64,000 nucleotides of DNA from positions 186,001 to 250,000 of the forward strand of contig JARVKI010000067.1 of NCBI GenBank assembly GCA_036674765.1, read 5' to 3'. A program made the position numbers and the translations under genes. Positions 23,094 to 34,909 of this stretch are shown here, one piece after another (position 1 is the stretch's first letter; each line of letters starts with the position of its first letter). The notes under the pieces were generated by a model that saw only the letters and a list, made by a program, of their open reading frames with translations, searched no databases and was not told where the DNA came from. Source of the DNA: Seiridium cupressi (taxonomy: Eukaryota > Ascomycota > Sordariomycetes > Amphisphaeriales > Sporocadaceae).

Positions 23094-23946
23094 TCAGGAA
23101 TCGCATCTCCAAAACTGTGAAGTAAACCTACTGCTACGCATATCTCGAGAATCTGAGAAACTTCGTCGTCTAGCCACCTGCTTTCGATCTTCCTCGCTGG
23201 CTATAGAAACATAATCGCTGGCTATAGAAATAGCATCGCTGGCTATAGAAATAGCATCGCTGGCTATAAAAATGGAATCTCTGTCCTGGGAAGGATTTCG
23301 TTTCAAGTGTCGGATTTGATGTTTATCGTACAGATCTTCGATTATTGCAAGAAGACCTTCAACTTGCCCAATGTGATCTGAAGTGGAGAGGAACTCAGCA
23401 CCAATCTCTTGAGGTACAGCGAATTCAGTTTTTAAATTACAGTCAACCATGTGGGATACCTCCGGTCGGCTTAGAATGTTCTTGAGAGCTTCACAGTGTC
23501 TCTGACCCTCCAAGATGAATAGCAGAGACGCCGATGCTTGCCGTTTTGCTGTAATTTGTGCCATACTGATGTATTCGCACGCGAAGATTAAATGGTGGCA
23601 ACAACAATTACCGCCATAGGGGGGAAACAGTAACCAGTCAAGTGATTTGCAGACCAGGAAACCCTCCTTGTATTTGCCCTGGAGCAAGAGGGCCCTCGAG
23701 CTGAATCGGAGAATGGAAATAAATCTTCCCCTGCGAGTTATGTCGACGGCCAGCTGACCCACTACCTCCAAATACACGGCTGCGCTGGCGTCTAACTTTC
23801 CACAACGAGCGAAACAACGCGCCAAGTCATGGTATAGATCCAAAGTATTGGTGAGTCCATACTGCTCCCGTGACAAGTCGATAAGTCTTGCATACACTAT
23901 TTCCCATACCTCTGAACGTCGAATCCGCCGCCATTTCCGAAGGCAA
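23094..23946 (-). pseudogene. TPR-like protein, 5' end cut off by an LTR
   Basis: The minus-strand frame is open from the LTR boundary at 23946/23947 to a stop at 23094, with no ATG at its upstream end. It therefore lacks its true N-terminus. It begins with helical, TPR-like sequence (TLDLYHDLARCFARCGKLDA, VVGQLAVDITRRGRF) and continues to a tail containing four tandem 7-residue repeats (SIASDAI type) and a basic Ser/Arg-rich end. TPR tails like this occur in fungal NLR-type and signalling proteins, but no catalytic domain remains. The abrupt start at the TG of an LTR terminus, with the reading continuing straight into LTR sequence, indicates disruption by insertion. Confidence 0.6.
23195..23278 (-). 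repeat. Four 21-bp tandem repeats coding for a heptapeptide
   Basis: Four consecutive 21-bp units (23195-23215, 23216-23236, 23237-23257, 23258-23278) differ by only a few bases. They keep the frame and encode I-x-I-A-S-D-x variants in the TPR-like relic. The unit length is a multiple of three, so copy changes would be tolerated by the protein. Confidence 0.9.
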
Positions 23947-24190
23947 TGTAACGAATATACTATCGTCAGGATAAACCTTAGAATAATACACTGGTATTAA
24001 GTTTATGCTAACAAGGTATGTAATAAGTATAAGAAGTACTAAGGCTTAAATTATAATATAATTGTTAAGGCTTAATAATCCTTATTTATAAATAAATATT
24101 TAGATTAATTATTAAAGTAATAACTATTTATATAAAGTAAAAAATCCGATTTTATTATATTTATTTATTCTTTTATTAATGTTTTTAAAT
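23947..24190 (-). repeat. LTR end fragment, lightly RIP-mutated copy
   Basis: It starts with TGTAACGAATATA, the same terminus seen (as TATAACGAATATA) at 24731 and 31629, and stays alignable with both for about 240 bp. It is less AT-shifted than either, for example CGTCAGGATAAACCTTAG against CGTTAGGATAAACTTTAA. Similarity is lost near 24190, after which the sequence is AT-rich and unassigned. It marks a separate insertion into the TPR-like gene, on the same strand as the full element to its right. Confidence 0.7.
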
Positions 24191-24730
24191 TATTTAAATT
24201 ATTTCGCGATTTTAATAATCCCGATTAAATTATTATTAAACTTTAATAATTTAATTACGTAACCGCGGGATATAATTCGCTTAGGTTAATTATTATTTTT
24301 AACCGTTAATTACCTTAACGGTTATATTTAATATAAGGCTTATAACTTTTTATTAAGTTTAATTCGTAATAATATATTTAAATTATAATATAAACTTATA
24401 CGTAAGTAATGAATTTTATAATTAACTTTTTATAAATTATTAATTCTTATAACTTTAATTATTTAAAGGCGTTAATAAGTAAATAATAAAATAATACGTT
24501 ATTAACGTTTTTTAGGATATATTTAAAATAAAGTTCGATAGTTTTTCTAACGATATAAAGCGGCGGATTTAAGTATTTCTTTAAAAAAAACCTTTTAAAT
24601 AATAATCGCTTTCGGTTTTATATTAAAATAAATATTAATATAACTATTTAAATAAAGCTTTATTTATAATTAATATTAATAAAGTATTTTAACAGTTATA
24701 AAAAAGATTTATATATAAAGATTAACTTTT
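24191..24730. other. AT-rich, RIP-like sequence between two LTR copies
   Basis: Strongly AT-rich and TA-rich with no readable frame. It is probably the mutated interior of the element that owns the LTR end at 23947, interrupted by the retrotransposon starting at 24731. Confidence 0.45.
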
Positions 24731-25164
24731 TATAACGAATATATTATCGTTAGGATAAACTTTAAGATAATATATTAGTATAGGGTTTATATTAATAGGG
24801 TACGTAATATAAAATAAAAATATTAAGTTTTAAAAAATAAGAATATAATCGTTAAAGCTTAATAGGCCTTATTTATAAATAAATAAATACTTAGATTAAT
24901 TATTAAAATAATAATTATTTATATAAAAAACGTTTATTATATATATATTTATTTATTCCCTTATTAATTTAGTTTATTTATATTTATTTATATTTGCTTA
25001 ATATATTAGTTTTAAACACTTTTAATTAAGGGTCTTACCGTCTAATTAAATAATAATACCTACTATTTATTAATATAAACATTCTTTTAGGTTAGGGGTA
25101 CTAAATACCTGTTTGTTACCTGCCGGTCGTGGTCCGTGCCCCCGACCGGGTTACGTTCGTAATA
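24731..25164 (-). repeat. 3' LTR of the retrotransposon
   Basis: Homologous to 31629-32115 over the first 260 bp and again at the last 10-15 bp. The part between about 25000 and 25164 differs from the other LTR and keeps a GC-richer island (around 25105-25150, including GGTCCGTGC shared with the right LTR). Confidence 0.7.
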
Positions 25165-25384
25165 TTAAGGTCCCCCTTTTTAAAACTTAGCCTTTAAAGC
25201 CTAAAATCTTATAAGTAAATCGCGTCTGCCTATTTTATTAATTTAATAAGTTCCTTTCCTTATTTTCGTTTTTATAATACGTATTTATTATATTAGGTCG
25301 TATTTAAAAAACTAAATAAAAGAAAAATCTTCCCGTTTTTTTTTTTATTCGCCGCGCGAACCTTTTTATTTCGTTTAAAGTATA

Positions 25385-25875
25385 TTTTTTTAAAATTATA
25401 CCGTATTTTCGATACTTTTTTAAAAAGCTTCCTTATAAAATAATAAAAGGAGTAAAAAGTTATAAGCTTTATACGGATAAAAATATAAAATACGATGGTT
25501 CGGGCGTTCCCGCGGCTTTTATAAAGGCCGTTTTACGAAAGTATCGTTATTTTAAGCGTACAAAGGCGGACGCTAAATCCTCCTTTTTAAAATTTTAGGA
25601 AAAATAAAAAAAGGCGTAACGGAAGATATATAAAAATATAAACGAAGCGATTAGTCGTCTTATTCGTTTAAAAAAGATGCGTACCGCGGCGCGCGTAAAA
25701 GGGGTTTAAATAGCGTAGCGGGAGTTCTAATCCATTAAAGAGTTAGAGGCTGCCAAGGCGGCGGAAGCGAACCTTGCGTAATCCGCGGGCGTTATAATCG
25801 ACTAAAGCGGCGTTAATTTAGCAAAACCCTTTAGTTTTAACTTCCTTACGGGTTTTAAAGATATCGCTTAAAAGT
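25385..25875 (+). pseudogene. Antisense RIP-damaged reading frame inside the retrotransposon
   Basis: On the plus strand, opposite to gag and pol, one frame from about 25385 to 25870 is interrupted only by TAA/TAG codons of the kind RIP makes from CAA/CAG. It encodes a basic, helical protein with segments such as AFIKAVLRKYRYFKRTKADA, INEAISRLIRLKKMRT and a SIKELEAAKAAEAN acidic/alanine helix. GC content is higher here than in the surrounding pol region. The arrangement resembles coiled-coil C-terminal regions of fungal transposon proteins, but I cannot name the family. It could be a second nested element or an extra antisense gene of the retrotransposon. Confidence 0.4.
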
Positions 25876-28800
25876 AATATAACCCTTAATATATCTCTTA
25901 AGTTTTTAAGTATTTTCTTTAAGTAAATAATCTTTTTATTTAACTAGATATTAAAAGCCTCTCTTTTTTTTACGGTACTTTAATATCTTTTTTACTTTGT
26001 ATTTTTGCTAATTAATTTTTATTTTTAGCGTTATATCGATTTTAGCGTTTTTAAATACTAGTTTAAATAAAAATACGTATATAATAAAGTAGTTTCGTAT
26101 TATTTTAAATAACGATAATTTAAAATTAACTTTTAAAATAATTTTATCGATTTTAAATGGTTTAAATTTTTTAAAATCGAATTTATCGCTAAATCGCTTT
26201 ATTTTAATGTTTTTATATAATAAATAAACCTTATCTCTTTTTATAAAAGTTAGTTTTTTAATCCTTTTTTTATTATAATATTATTTTATTTATTATTAAA
26301 GGAATAAGAATTCTTATTATAAGGATTATTATAATATTTAAAGTTTATTAATATATTCGATAGTTTTAAGCGTTTATTCGCCGTAAAATAGTTCTTTAAT
26401 AATATCGGGGTTATATTTAAAATTAGCGTAAAATAGTAATATCTTAATAAGCTTATTAATCGCGTTATTATAAGCGAATTATATAATTAATAATAATTAT
26501 ATTTAATTATTTTATTTATAATTAACGTAATATTATAAGTATTATTCGAATATTTAATTTATTTATTTTATTTATTTATTTATTTATAAGTAAAATGCCG
26601 TAAATAATTTATATTTAATTCTTAATTATAATATAAAGGATTATTAGAATTTTAACGTAAAGAGTTTATTTTTATCGGAAATAAATTCGTTTAATAGCCT
26701 GTATTAACTAATTATAATTCTAAAGATAATATAAGCGAGCTTTATAGCGTCGCTTATTTTCTTATATAAAATAAAGTATCTATACTTCGTAAGTCGTTCC
26801 GTAATAATAAGAATGTTATTATATTTTATATTTATTATTAATTCTTTTAATAATGGTAATTTAATAATAAAGTTTATAACGACCGATTTTTAAGCTTTAT
26901 CGGGTGGTATTATTAGTTATAACTTTTTATACGGTTTATATCGGGATGCTTTAGCTTTATTATAAAAATCGTAATTTTTAATATTTTTAAAAACGCGCTA
27001 TTTTAGGTTTTTATAATTAAATTATTATTAAATCCTTTTAATAGTTTTAAAGATTTTTATATATCTATTAAATAGTAATTTATAATATTTTTTAATAAGT
27101 TTTTTTCGTAGTTTTAAAGGTATTTATAATTTCTTATTATAATATACCTCGTTTCCGAATTCTTTTATTTCGTATTTATATATTAGGTTTTAAAATTAAG
27201 GTTTAATAACGTGGTTAATCTTTTTAACTTATATTCCTTAAGTAATTACGCGGTTAATAGCGTATATATTTATAATTAATACAAGGTTTCCTTTTTCGTT
27301 AATTATAAGGATAATGTGTATTTCTTTTAACGCTTTTTAAAAGTGGTCCGATCTGCGACTTAACGCGTCGGTTTTCTTATTCTCCGATCCTTTCCGGTAA
27401 ATAATAATAAAGTTAAAATTTATTAAGAATTTTAACCATTATATTTATCGTTTATTAAGTTTTTTATTATTAATAAACGATATTAAGTTTTTATAATCGG
27501 TATAGATTTTAATTTAATATATTATTCCGTTAAAGTAATATTTTTATTCTTTAAATACTTTAATAATTATTATTAATTCTTTATCGTGGATTTAATAATT
27601 AAGCTTTAGCCCGTTAAGCTTTTTAAAATAATAGGCGATTAAATGCGATTTCTCGTCGTTCCCTCGCTGGCTGAATTAACCGCCGATCGTATAATTTAAC
27701 GCGTTAATTTTAACTTCGAATTCTTTATTAAGGTTAATTATCGTTATAACGGGTTTTTCCGTTATCCTTTTTTTAAGTTCTTTAAACGCTTATTATTCGG
27801 TATAAGTTTATTAAAATGGTAGGTCTTTTTTAGTTAGGTTCGTTAAGGGGCTTCCTATTTTTGCAAAGCTAGGGATAAACATTTTATAATAGTTCGCTAA
27901 CCCTAAAAAGGATCGCACATCCGTAACGTTTTAAAGCGTTGGTTATTCTTTAATTGCTGCTATTTTAAAATCTTTTATTCGGATTTCTCTTAAAGATATT
28001 ACATATCCCACGAAAGTGACTTTTTGCTAATAGAATTTACTTTTTTTTAAGTTTATTAAAAGGTTTGCTTTTTATAGTTTTTTAAACACTATTATAATAT
28101 ATTATTTATATTCCTTAATTATATTCGAAAATATAAATATATTATTAAAATAAATTATTATAAACTTATTTAAAAAGTCTCGTAACATTATATTAATTAT
28201 ATTTTAAAAGCTTATAAATATATTTATAAATTTAAAAAGTATAATTAAATATTTAAAATGTTTATATTTATTACGGAATATTATTTTTTATTCGTCGCCT
28301 TTTTTAATCTTAATTAATTTATATACGTTAAGTAAGTTTAAAGCCGTAAACTATTTAACACCGTATAATTTATCTCGTAGGTCTTTAATTAATAATAAAA
28401 GGTATTTATTTTTAATTATAATTTCGTTAAGTTTTTAATAATCGATATAAAGCCTTTAATTAAGCTTTTTATCCTTGTTTTTCTTTAATATAAAAAGTAT
28501 TAAATATCTTATAAATAAAATGGATTCTTTAATCCATCCTTTTAATAGCATCTTATTAAAGTATTTTTTAAATGTTTCCTTATATTATAACCGTACCGGG
28601 TAAGTAAATATAAAATATAATTCCGTACCTTCCTTTAAAAATATCTCGTAATCGAACCTTATATATATTAATAATCTTATATTTAATTTTCTATTAAATA
28701 AGTCGCTAAACTTTTTATATTTTTTAAGTATTTTATATATAAATTTTAACTTAATATCTTTAGTTATAACGTAAAATCCAAGTGTTTTAATCTTATTTAA

Positions 28801-30500
28801 AGGTCTTTTCGTTAAGCGCTGCTTAAAGGTTAAGTCTTTTTTTAATATATCCTATTAAAACTAGCTTATATTCCAATTTACTTAAGGATTACTCGCTTAT
28901 AATTAAAGTATCTTTAAGACTAAATTGTAATTTATAATTTTTATAATATCGCACGTAAGCTTTTTATTATAATTTTAAATATAAATTTAAATATACGTAG
29001 TTTTTATATTAACGATTCCGTTATTATACGTTATTAATTCTTTATTTATAATTTTAAATTAATAAAGCGCCTTTTTCCGTTTTTATAATATTTAAAATTT
29101 ATTAATAATTTATAATAAAATAAAATTTCCTTAAGCTTTTATATTAATTAAAGCCTTAATATCTTAACTTATAATCCGCATTTTAATTATAAAGTAATTA
29201 TATACGCTCGTTTTTATAGCGTATAAAAACCTGGTATTTAACCGTTATTATCCCGTTATATACGGTTTTAATTATTTCCCGAACGCTTATCGCGTCGGTT
29301 ATATCGTCGTCGCTTTTTCCTATTTTCGGCTTTTTAATAAATAAAGGCGCAATTTACGTATAAGTTTTCCCGGCTTTAATATATTAAGGGTTTATTATAT
29401 TTTTATTCGTCGGCTCCCTACTTTATTTTTAATTTTGCAAAGGCTTATAATATTATTCGCATAAAGGGTATTAATCCTTCGTTTCGTCGTTATATTTAAA
29501 TACGATTTATAATTTTATAAATTTATAATTTAACCCTTTTATTACGTTATTTTTCGAATGCTTCTTTAATTAATTTTTTAAAATCGTCTTTTCTTTTTTA
29601 TTAATTTATAATAATACTAAATAAAAGGGATTTTAATTTAATTAAAAATCGTTTTACTTTATTATATTCTTTAATTTACTTTTAAGTTAAACTCTTTTTA
29701 TTAACGTGGATTAAGTATTCGTCGATTTTATATTAATCTTACGTTCGTAATTTTAAAGCGCATTCGCGTATTCTTTATAAATCGTTAATAATTACCGCGT
29801 ATCCTTAAAGGTTTTTATAAATAATAATAACGTCTCCTACTTACCTTCCGTTTTATAATATCCTAATAAAGTTTAATTCCAGCTTTTTAAGAAAGAATTT
29901 ATATTTTAATTTCTCCTTAAAATATTAATTATATAACCGGTCGATATAGCTAATTTATAATAAATTTATATAGTTTAAATATCCCGTTCTTAATTAAGCG
30001 TTATCCTTAAATATTATATAAAGGGTATAAGCGTTTCTAAACCTATCCTTTATAACAGCCTTTACTAAAACGTTTTTAAATTTTAAAACGCTATAAAATA
30101 ACCTTTTAAAAATAATTATTATTTAAAAGTCGTTTTAATACCTAACAGATTATCGTATTATAATAAGAATTCTATTAGTTTTTTTTTAAATTAATCGTAA
30201 TTTTAATACGTCGGCTTAATTTAAATTTTCTTCCTCTTTTTATTATCGTTTCGTACGACGGATAATAACTTAATTCTAGTTAGATTTATCCGCGCTTTCG
30301 TCGGAATACGCAAAGTATCCGTAAATATTAATTTATTATTCCGCGGGGCTCCTTCCTACCACCGCGATAGTCCTAATAACCGGTATTATAAAATACCATC
30401 CTACTCCGTCTTTATTTAACTTATATATCTTATATTAATTATTATAATATACCGTTTAAAACAGGCTATCGTACTTAACTAATTCTTTTATAATAAAGTT
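25876..30500 (-). pseudogene. Pol region remnant (reverse transcriptase and presumed downstream domains)
   Basis: The minus strand at 28110-28167 reads IYFNNIFIFSNIIKEY, which with the G-to-A changes expected from RIP corresponds to the YFDD catalytic core of Ty3/gypsy reverse transcriptase. The order relative to gag (to its right) is correct. RNase H and integrase should lie towards lower coordinates, but I could not read their motifs through the mutations. The region is almost entirely A/T at mutable positions and full of stops. Confidence 0.6.
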
Positions 30501-30539
30501 AATTTATCGTCTTTTTAAGACTAATTTAAAGGGTCGCTC

Positions 30540-31400
30540 CTTTTTAAGCGAGCGGCATTCGTTAGCAAAATATCCTTATCCTTTTATAATTATAATACGT
30601 TACCGATTTTTTATCATGCCTGCCGTTCTCTCGCTTTATAATATTAAGGTTTATAAATTTATTATATCCTCCGTAAGATATTTTCCCGCGTTATTCGTTT
30701 TTTAGGCGATATTAATTATTTTATTATAACCGGTTAATATTAACTTAAAGCCGTATCCACGTATTAGTCCGTAATCCTTTTAATTATCCTCGTTTTTTAA
30801 ATTGTTTCTTATATAAACGGTTATTAATTTTAACAATCCTTTTAATATAAGTGTTAAGGTCTTTTAATCGATCTTTTTTAGCAATTTCGTCCTTAATACC
30901 TTCCTTAAATCCCGCGTAAAAAAGCGTTATAAAGGCATTATCGTCGCTTTATTCGGTTTTAAAAGCGATTTATTTAAACTCTAATACGTACTTAATCGCA
31001 GAATTCTTTTACTTAAATTATATAAGCTTCTTTTTTATTATGCGGACTTCGTTTAGGTTGCTAAAAGTGGCTTTAAAGCGTCATTTAAACTTATTATAAC
31101 TAATAAAAACTTTTTAAATCTTTTCGTTTTTATTATTTTCGTTATTATTAAAATAATCTTTTATAATTAGTTTAAACTATTTAAAAGCGTCGTCTTTTAA
31201 GAATCCGGTAATATATAATATTTTATCGGAATTACTACTAATATTATCCTTATAAAAGCGTAGGTATACTTTTGCCTGGGTAAGGAATCCTTAGACGCTA
31301 CCGTCCTTACCGTTATAAGACTGCGGTACTGGCATTTTATAATTAGTTCTATAGGCGATAGGTGCCATAGCAGGGATAGCCGCGATCTGCTCGACAAGCT
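30540..31400 (-). pseudogene. Gag remnant of the retrotransposon
   Basis: The minus strand from 31400 reads a Gag capsid-like series: AAIPAMAPIAYRTNYKMPVP, SYNGKDGSV, a GFLTQAKVYLRFYK-like helix, FLKDDAF and later NLNEVR. This follows the P-Y-N-G-K...GFLTQ...FLKGDAxxWF order of fungal Ty3/gypsy Gag. Further down, near 30545-30600, FANECRSLKKERP resembles the end of a CCHC zinc knuckle. Stops and lost codons are of RIP type. Confidence 0.65.
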
Positions 31401-31628
31401 GCTAATTATCGCTGCGAACGCTATCGTAAGCCTATTAAAGGTTAACTAATTATATTACTAACTTTTATTATTATTATTATATTTAATATATTATACGCAA
31501 AGCGTTAAGTCCGCTAATTAAATTTTTAATATTATTTCCGCTAAAAGTTTAAAGTATTATTATCGCTTATAAAGTATTATTTAATAATTCCTAAACTAAA
31601 ATACGTATTTAAATAAAAATAATTAAAA

Positions 31629-32115
31629 TATAACGAATATATTATCGTTAGGATAAATTTTAAAATAATATATTAATATAAAGTTTATATTAATAAAATA
31701 CGTAATATAAAATAAGAATATTAAATCTTAAAAAATAAAAATATAATCGTTAAAGCTTAATAAACCTTATTTATAAATAAATAAATACTTAGATTAATTA
31801 TTAAAATAATAATTATCTATATAAGAAATATTTATCGTATATATATCTATTTATTCCCTTACTAATTTTTGTTTGCTTATATTTGCTTAGTGAGCAGAAC
31901 TGATCACGGTCAGTGCTGATCAGTGAGTCCCACTAATCACTTCTGATCGTTGGCTCTGATTAGTTCCGGCCGTTTGCCTTGTCTCCACCGCACTGGTGTC
32001 TGGAATGTTTGCTCCTTGCACGTCCGTACTTGCTTATCTTCTGTTATTGTCTTGGTCCGTGCTCGCGGAGTAAGGTTTATTCCGTTCCGGCTTTCTCCAA
32101 CCCATGTTCGTAACA
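31629..32115 (-). repeat. 5' LTR of the retrotransposon with an unmutated U3-like half
   Basis: The half next to the internal region (31629-31890) is AT-rich and matches the other LTR. The outer half (31891-32115) has normal base composition, with repeated TGATCA-type words (CTGATCACGGTCAGTGCTGATCAGTG) and ends in GTTCGTAACA. In minus orientation this outer half is where the LTR promoter (U3) would lie. Confidence 0.7.
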
Positions 32116-33060
32116 CTTTATAATTATTTTTAATATTAATTAACGCATTATACTACTTTTTAACTTCTTTTATTATATTAAACGATTAGTATAAGTATTA
32201 AAAGAACTGCGTATTAAATTTAAGACTGTTATATAGCGAGCATTAAGCTGGAGTTTAAAAGCGTTTCGATGATTAAGCTATGCATCATTGTTGCGGGGTC
32301 GATATATGCACTATTTATAATTATAGCGTACTATTCAGGGTTTTATTAAAGAATCGCTGCCGTATCCGAGAAATGCCGGTCAATTTCCGTCCCTAACTTT
32401 ACATATAGCGTTTATATATTATTGTGAATTAACACAAAAGGATGTATCCCAACCTCATCTTACTTCAACGCACACACTATCAACAAATCTAATCTAACAG
32501 ATGGGCATACATTAGAGACCATATGGCGGTATCCATGTAATGGCGTTCTATTAAGTGCCCACTAGATTCGGGCCAAATATTGGCTTCTAAGGATGGACCG
32601 CAGGTTTGACTTTGGTTTCTTAGGCAGGTTCTTTACTGCGTGATTGTGGAAGTGAAAGAGGAGTCTCAGCTGGGGAGTTTATTAACAATCCAGACATATG
32701 TAGCGAAGTACTAACCTGTGCTTAGAAAGAAAGTAGTGATGTATTAAGCGTCAACAACGCAGCAGATCGACCATGCAGACTTCTCGTTGAGCTGTTTAAT
32801 AATATTCCTTCGCCCGAACCAGCGCACCTCTCCTGCTGCAATGCTTTTCCATGGTGAGTGCAGTGTTTGCAACAGAGACTCGTAATGTATCTCCCATTCA
32901 GTGGCAAGGATTTGAATATGGCACTACCCATAGTCCTTTGGTCTATGAGACTTCATAGGGTGATTCCAATTGTGTCTCCCAATTGTTACTGCAGTTTTCG
33001 AGCAGACGAGGACAGACATCTGGATATTTATTTCACGCTACCTATTAGCATAGTAACGAT
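32116..33060. other. Transition from AT-rich repeat DNA to normal composition, no gene
   Basis: AT-rich until about 32420, then ordinary composition. The missing N-terminal half of the TPR-like gene (minus strand) would be expected on this side but was not recognised. Confidence 0.4.
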
Positions 33061-33117
33061 GGGAGAGGATGGGAGAGGATGGGAGAGGATGGGTGAGGAT
33101 GGGTGAGGATGGGTGAG
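33061..33117 (+). repeat. 10-bp tandem repeat, six copies
   Basis: Six consecutive GGGWGAGGAT units: three with GGGAGAGGAT followed by three with GGGTGAGGAT (the last ending GGGG). The purine-rich strand is the plus strand. No gene association is apparent. Confidence 0.9.
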
Positions 33118-33848
33118 GGGTGGATGGGACGCTTGCAATGTCCATCCTCTGGTTAACCACCGGCTCTTCCGAAATTCCGACTTCCACATCGATCGTGACG
33201 GTTCGTCGGGTTGGTTACTGAAACGCGAAACGTCTCCTCATCGTCATCTCCGGGCCCCCATGGTGTGAGAAGTATGGCGTAAGGAGGAATGTCGCGTACC
33301 TCACGGTACTGTTATGGACTAATCTAGGTTAAGGCATATGGCCCAGTAGAGGGTGGGGTAGATCGATCCTTAGCGGTCAACCACCAAAGGACAGCGCTGC
33401 AACTGCGATCGCAGTAACGGCAATTACCATTCAACACAATGCTATTTTGGATTATTGTTTGACGATGAGAAGAGTTCTATTCGAGAAGGGTAGCTATAGT
33501 CGGTAAGATAGAAATTGGCTTCTGGTCTACTCATTTAATATATTGTGCCTGATTACGCCAGAAACGCATCACGACAGGACGTTCGCGTTCTTTATTACCG
33601 AAACGGACATTTACACTAAGAGTACTCATTCCAAGCCGTTTCGCCTTTCCAGGGTGTAGTAAGACCCACTAGCTGCCCCATTTCTTAGACTATCATTTCT
33701 TTGCACTTGGAGTCTGTTCCACCATGAATGGTTTCTCAATATGTCAAAATAATCCCGTAATCACCACACCACCTCCTTGTACTATGTTTACTTTTTCGCA
33801 ACACATATCCCATGAAAAGATTGCAATTCCAGCTCGTACAGTAGTCAA
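33118..33848. other. No gene recognised
   Basis: Ordinary composition with no frame or motif that I can support. It is downstream of the membrane-protein gene that ends at 33849. Confidence 0.4.
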
Positions 33849-34391
33849 CTAGGCCGACTGGGGTTGTACTGGTGGCTTCCATGTCCGTATCGGGTTCCGA
33901 GACGGCGGTTGGGAAGGGGTATTCCAACGAACCGGAGTCAGAGTTCGTGGCACTTGATCGAGTTCGTCCTCGTAGACTGCTGACCTTAGAGGCGGTTCTT
34001 GAGGCTGATAATCCTGAGGGTGATTTTGCACCGCCGGGTGGACACCTAGCGGCGGTGGTGGCTGGACTACGATTGTTGGCTGCGGAGGCGACTGTGTTCC
34101 CGGGTAGACAGTTATAGGCGAGTCAAACCCATTACTGCTATTACGGGTAGCCGTCGGTTGTGCATTGTTAGGATGTGAAATCGGACTTATTCCAGGTATA
34201 ATTTTGTGGGAGAGAAATACGACCAGGAGTACGCCAGTCAACAGCACAAGGATTACAACACCAATAACCAGTCCTATTAGCAGGCCGGTAATGAAATTTT
34301 GGTTGTTCGCGTCGCTAAGAAGAGTAGTAGAGTAATATGAAAGCGTGGGCATTGTAGTAGGGTCAAGCTCGGTAATATTCGACGATCCCAT
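33849..34391 (-). CDS. Small single-pass membrane protein with proline-rich tail
   Basis: An uninterrupted frame of 180 residues from the ATG at 34389-34391. A short Ser/Thr-rich N-terminus (about 35 residues with one NIT sequon) is followed by one strong membrane segment (ITGLLIGLVIGVVILVLLTG, continuing LLVVFLS). The tail is Pro/Gln-rich (PPQPTIVVQPPPPLG and similar) and ends in RTWKPPVQPQSA. This is the layout of many fungal single-pass proteins with an extracellular Ser/Thr stub and a cytoplasmic proline-rich tail. No catalytic domain is visible and the family is not recognised. No introns are needed. Confidence 0.65.
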   Translation of the reverse strand: MGSSNITELDPTTMPTLSYYSTTLLSDANNQNFITGLLIGLVIGVVILVLLTGVLLVVFLSHKIIPGISPISHPNNAQPTATRNSSNGFDSPITVYPGTQSPPQPTIVVQPPPPLGVHPAVQNHPQDYQPQEPPLRSAVYEDELDQVPRTLTPVRWNTPSQPPSRNPIRTWKPPVQPQSA

Positions 34392-34909
34392 GGTTCGGAA
34401 TTCCTAACAAGTTACTGTAATAATGGAAAATTAGAAACGTTGAACAATCCAAGCTGATATGTAATGCTGAATAGAACAATTCCTTATATGTAATCACTAG
34501 AATTGAAGCCAGATCTGGATTTGAGATTGGCAGAAACTGATAATATCACAGTACAGTAAATAACGAAATTGGCTTCCGCATTAAGAGCAAGAATCTGTTT
34601 CTCGCGAGAGCCGTTTCTGGATCGAGTAATTGCAGAATTGATAAATACAATGCTCTGACTTGTTCGGGAAGCGATCCGTATGTGTCCATGATGTGGACAG
34701 CGTAAGTCTAGGAACTCGGTGAAGTCCTAGAATGAACACTATCGATTTGACGGGCCTGTTCCATACCTAGGGAACATGAATGTTTAATTGCAAGATGCTT
34801 CCAGGGAAACAATGAGGCAATTCATGTCATGCAAGTAATGCCTATTTGGGCATACGCTAGAATTAACCTGTTATTTTAGAAAAGAATCCACAAATGGCTC
34901 TCGAGAATA
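34392..34909. other. Intergenic region between two divergent small genes
   Basis: Holds the upstream regions of the minus-strand gene at 34391 and the plus-strand gene at 34910. Nothing specific recognised. Confidence 0.4.

Larger units (their letters stand above)
24731..32115 (-). mobile_element. Ty3/gypsy-type LTR retrotransposon, heavily RIP-mutated, minus orientation
   Basis: Two related ends (24731-25164 and 31629-32115) bound about 7.4 kb of extremely AT-rich DNA. Each runs from TATAACGAATATATTATCG to TTCGTAAYA, i.e. a TG...CA LTR with the first G mutated. Flanks are CTTTT on the left and CTTTA on the right, a likely 5-bp target duplication with one change. Orientation is minus: Gag-like sequence lies at 30540-31400 and a mutated reverse-transcriptase active site near 28110-28167, so the order from the right is LTR-gag-pol-LTR. 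Frames carry many stops from C-to-T/G-to-A change, as expected for RIP. No functional product is possible. Confidence 0.85.
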
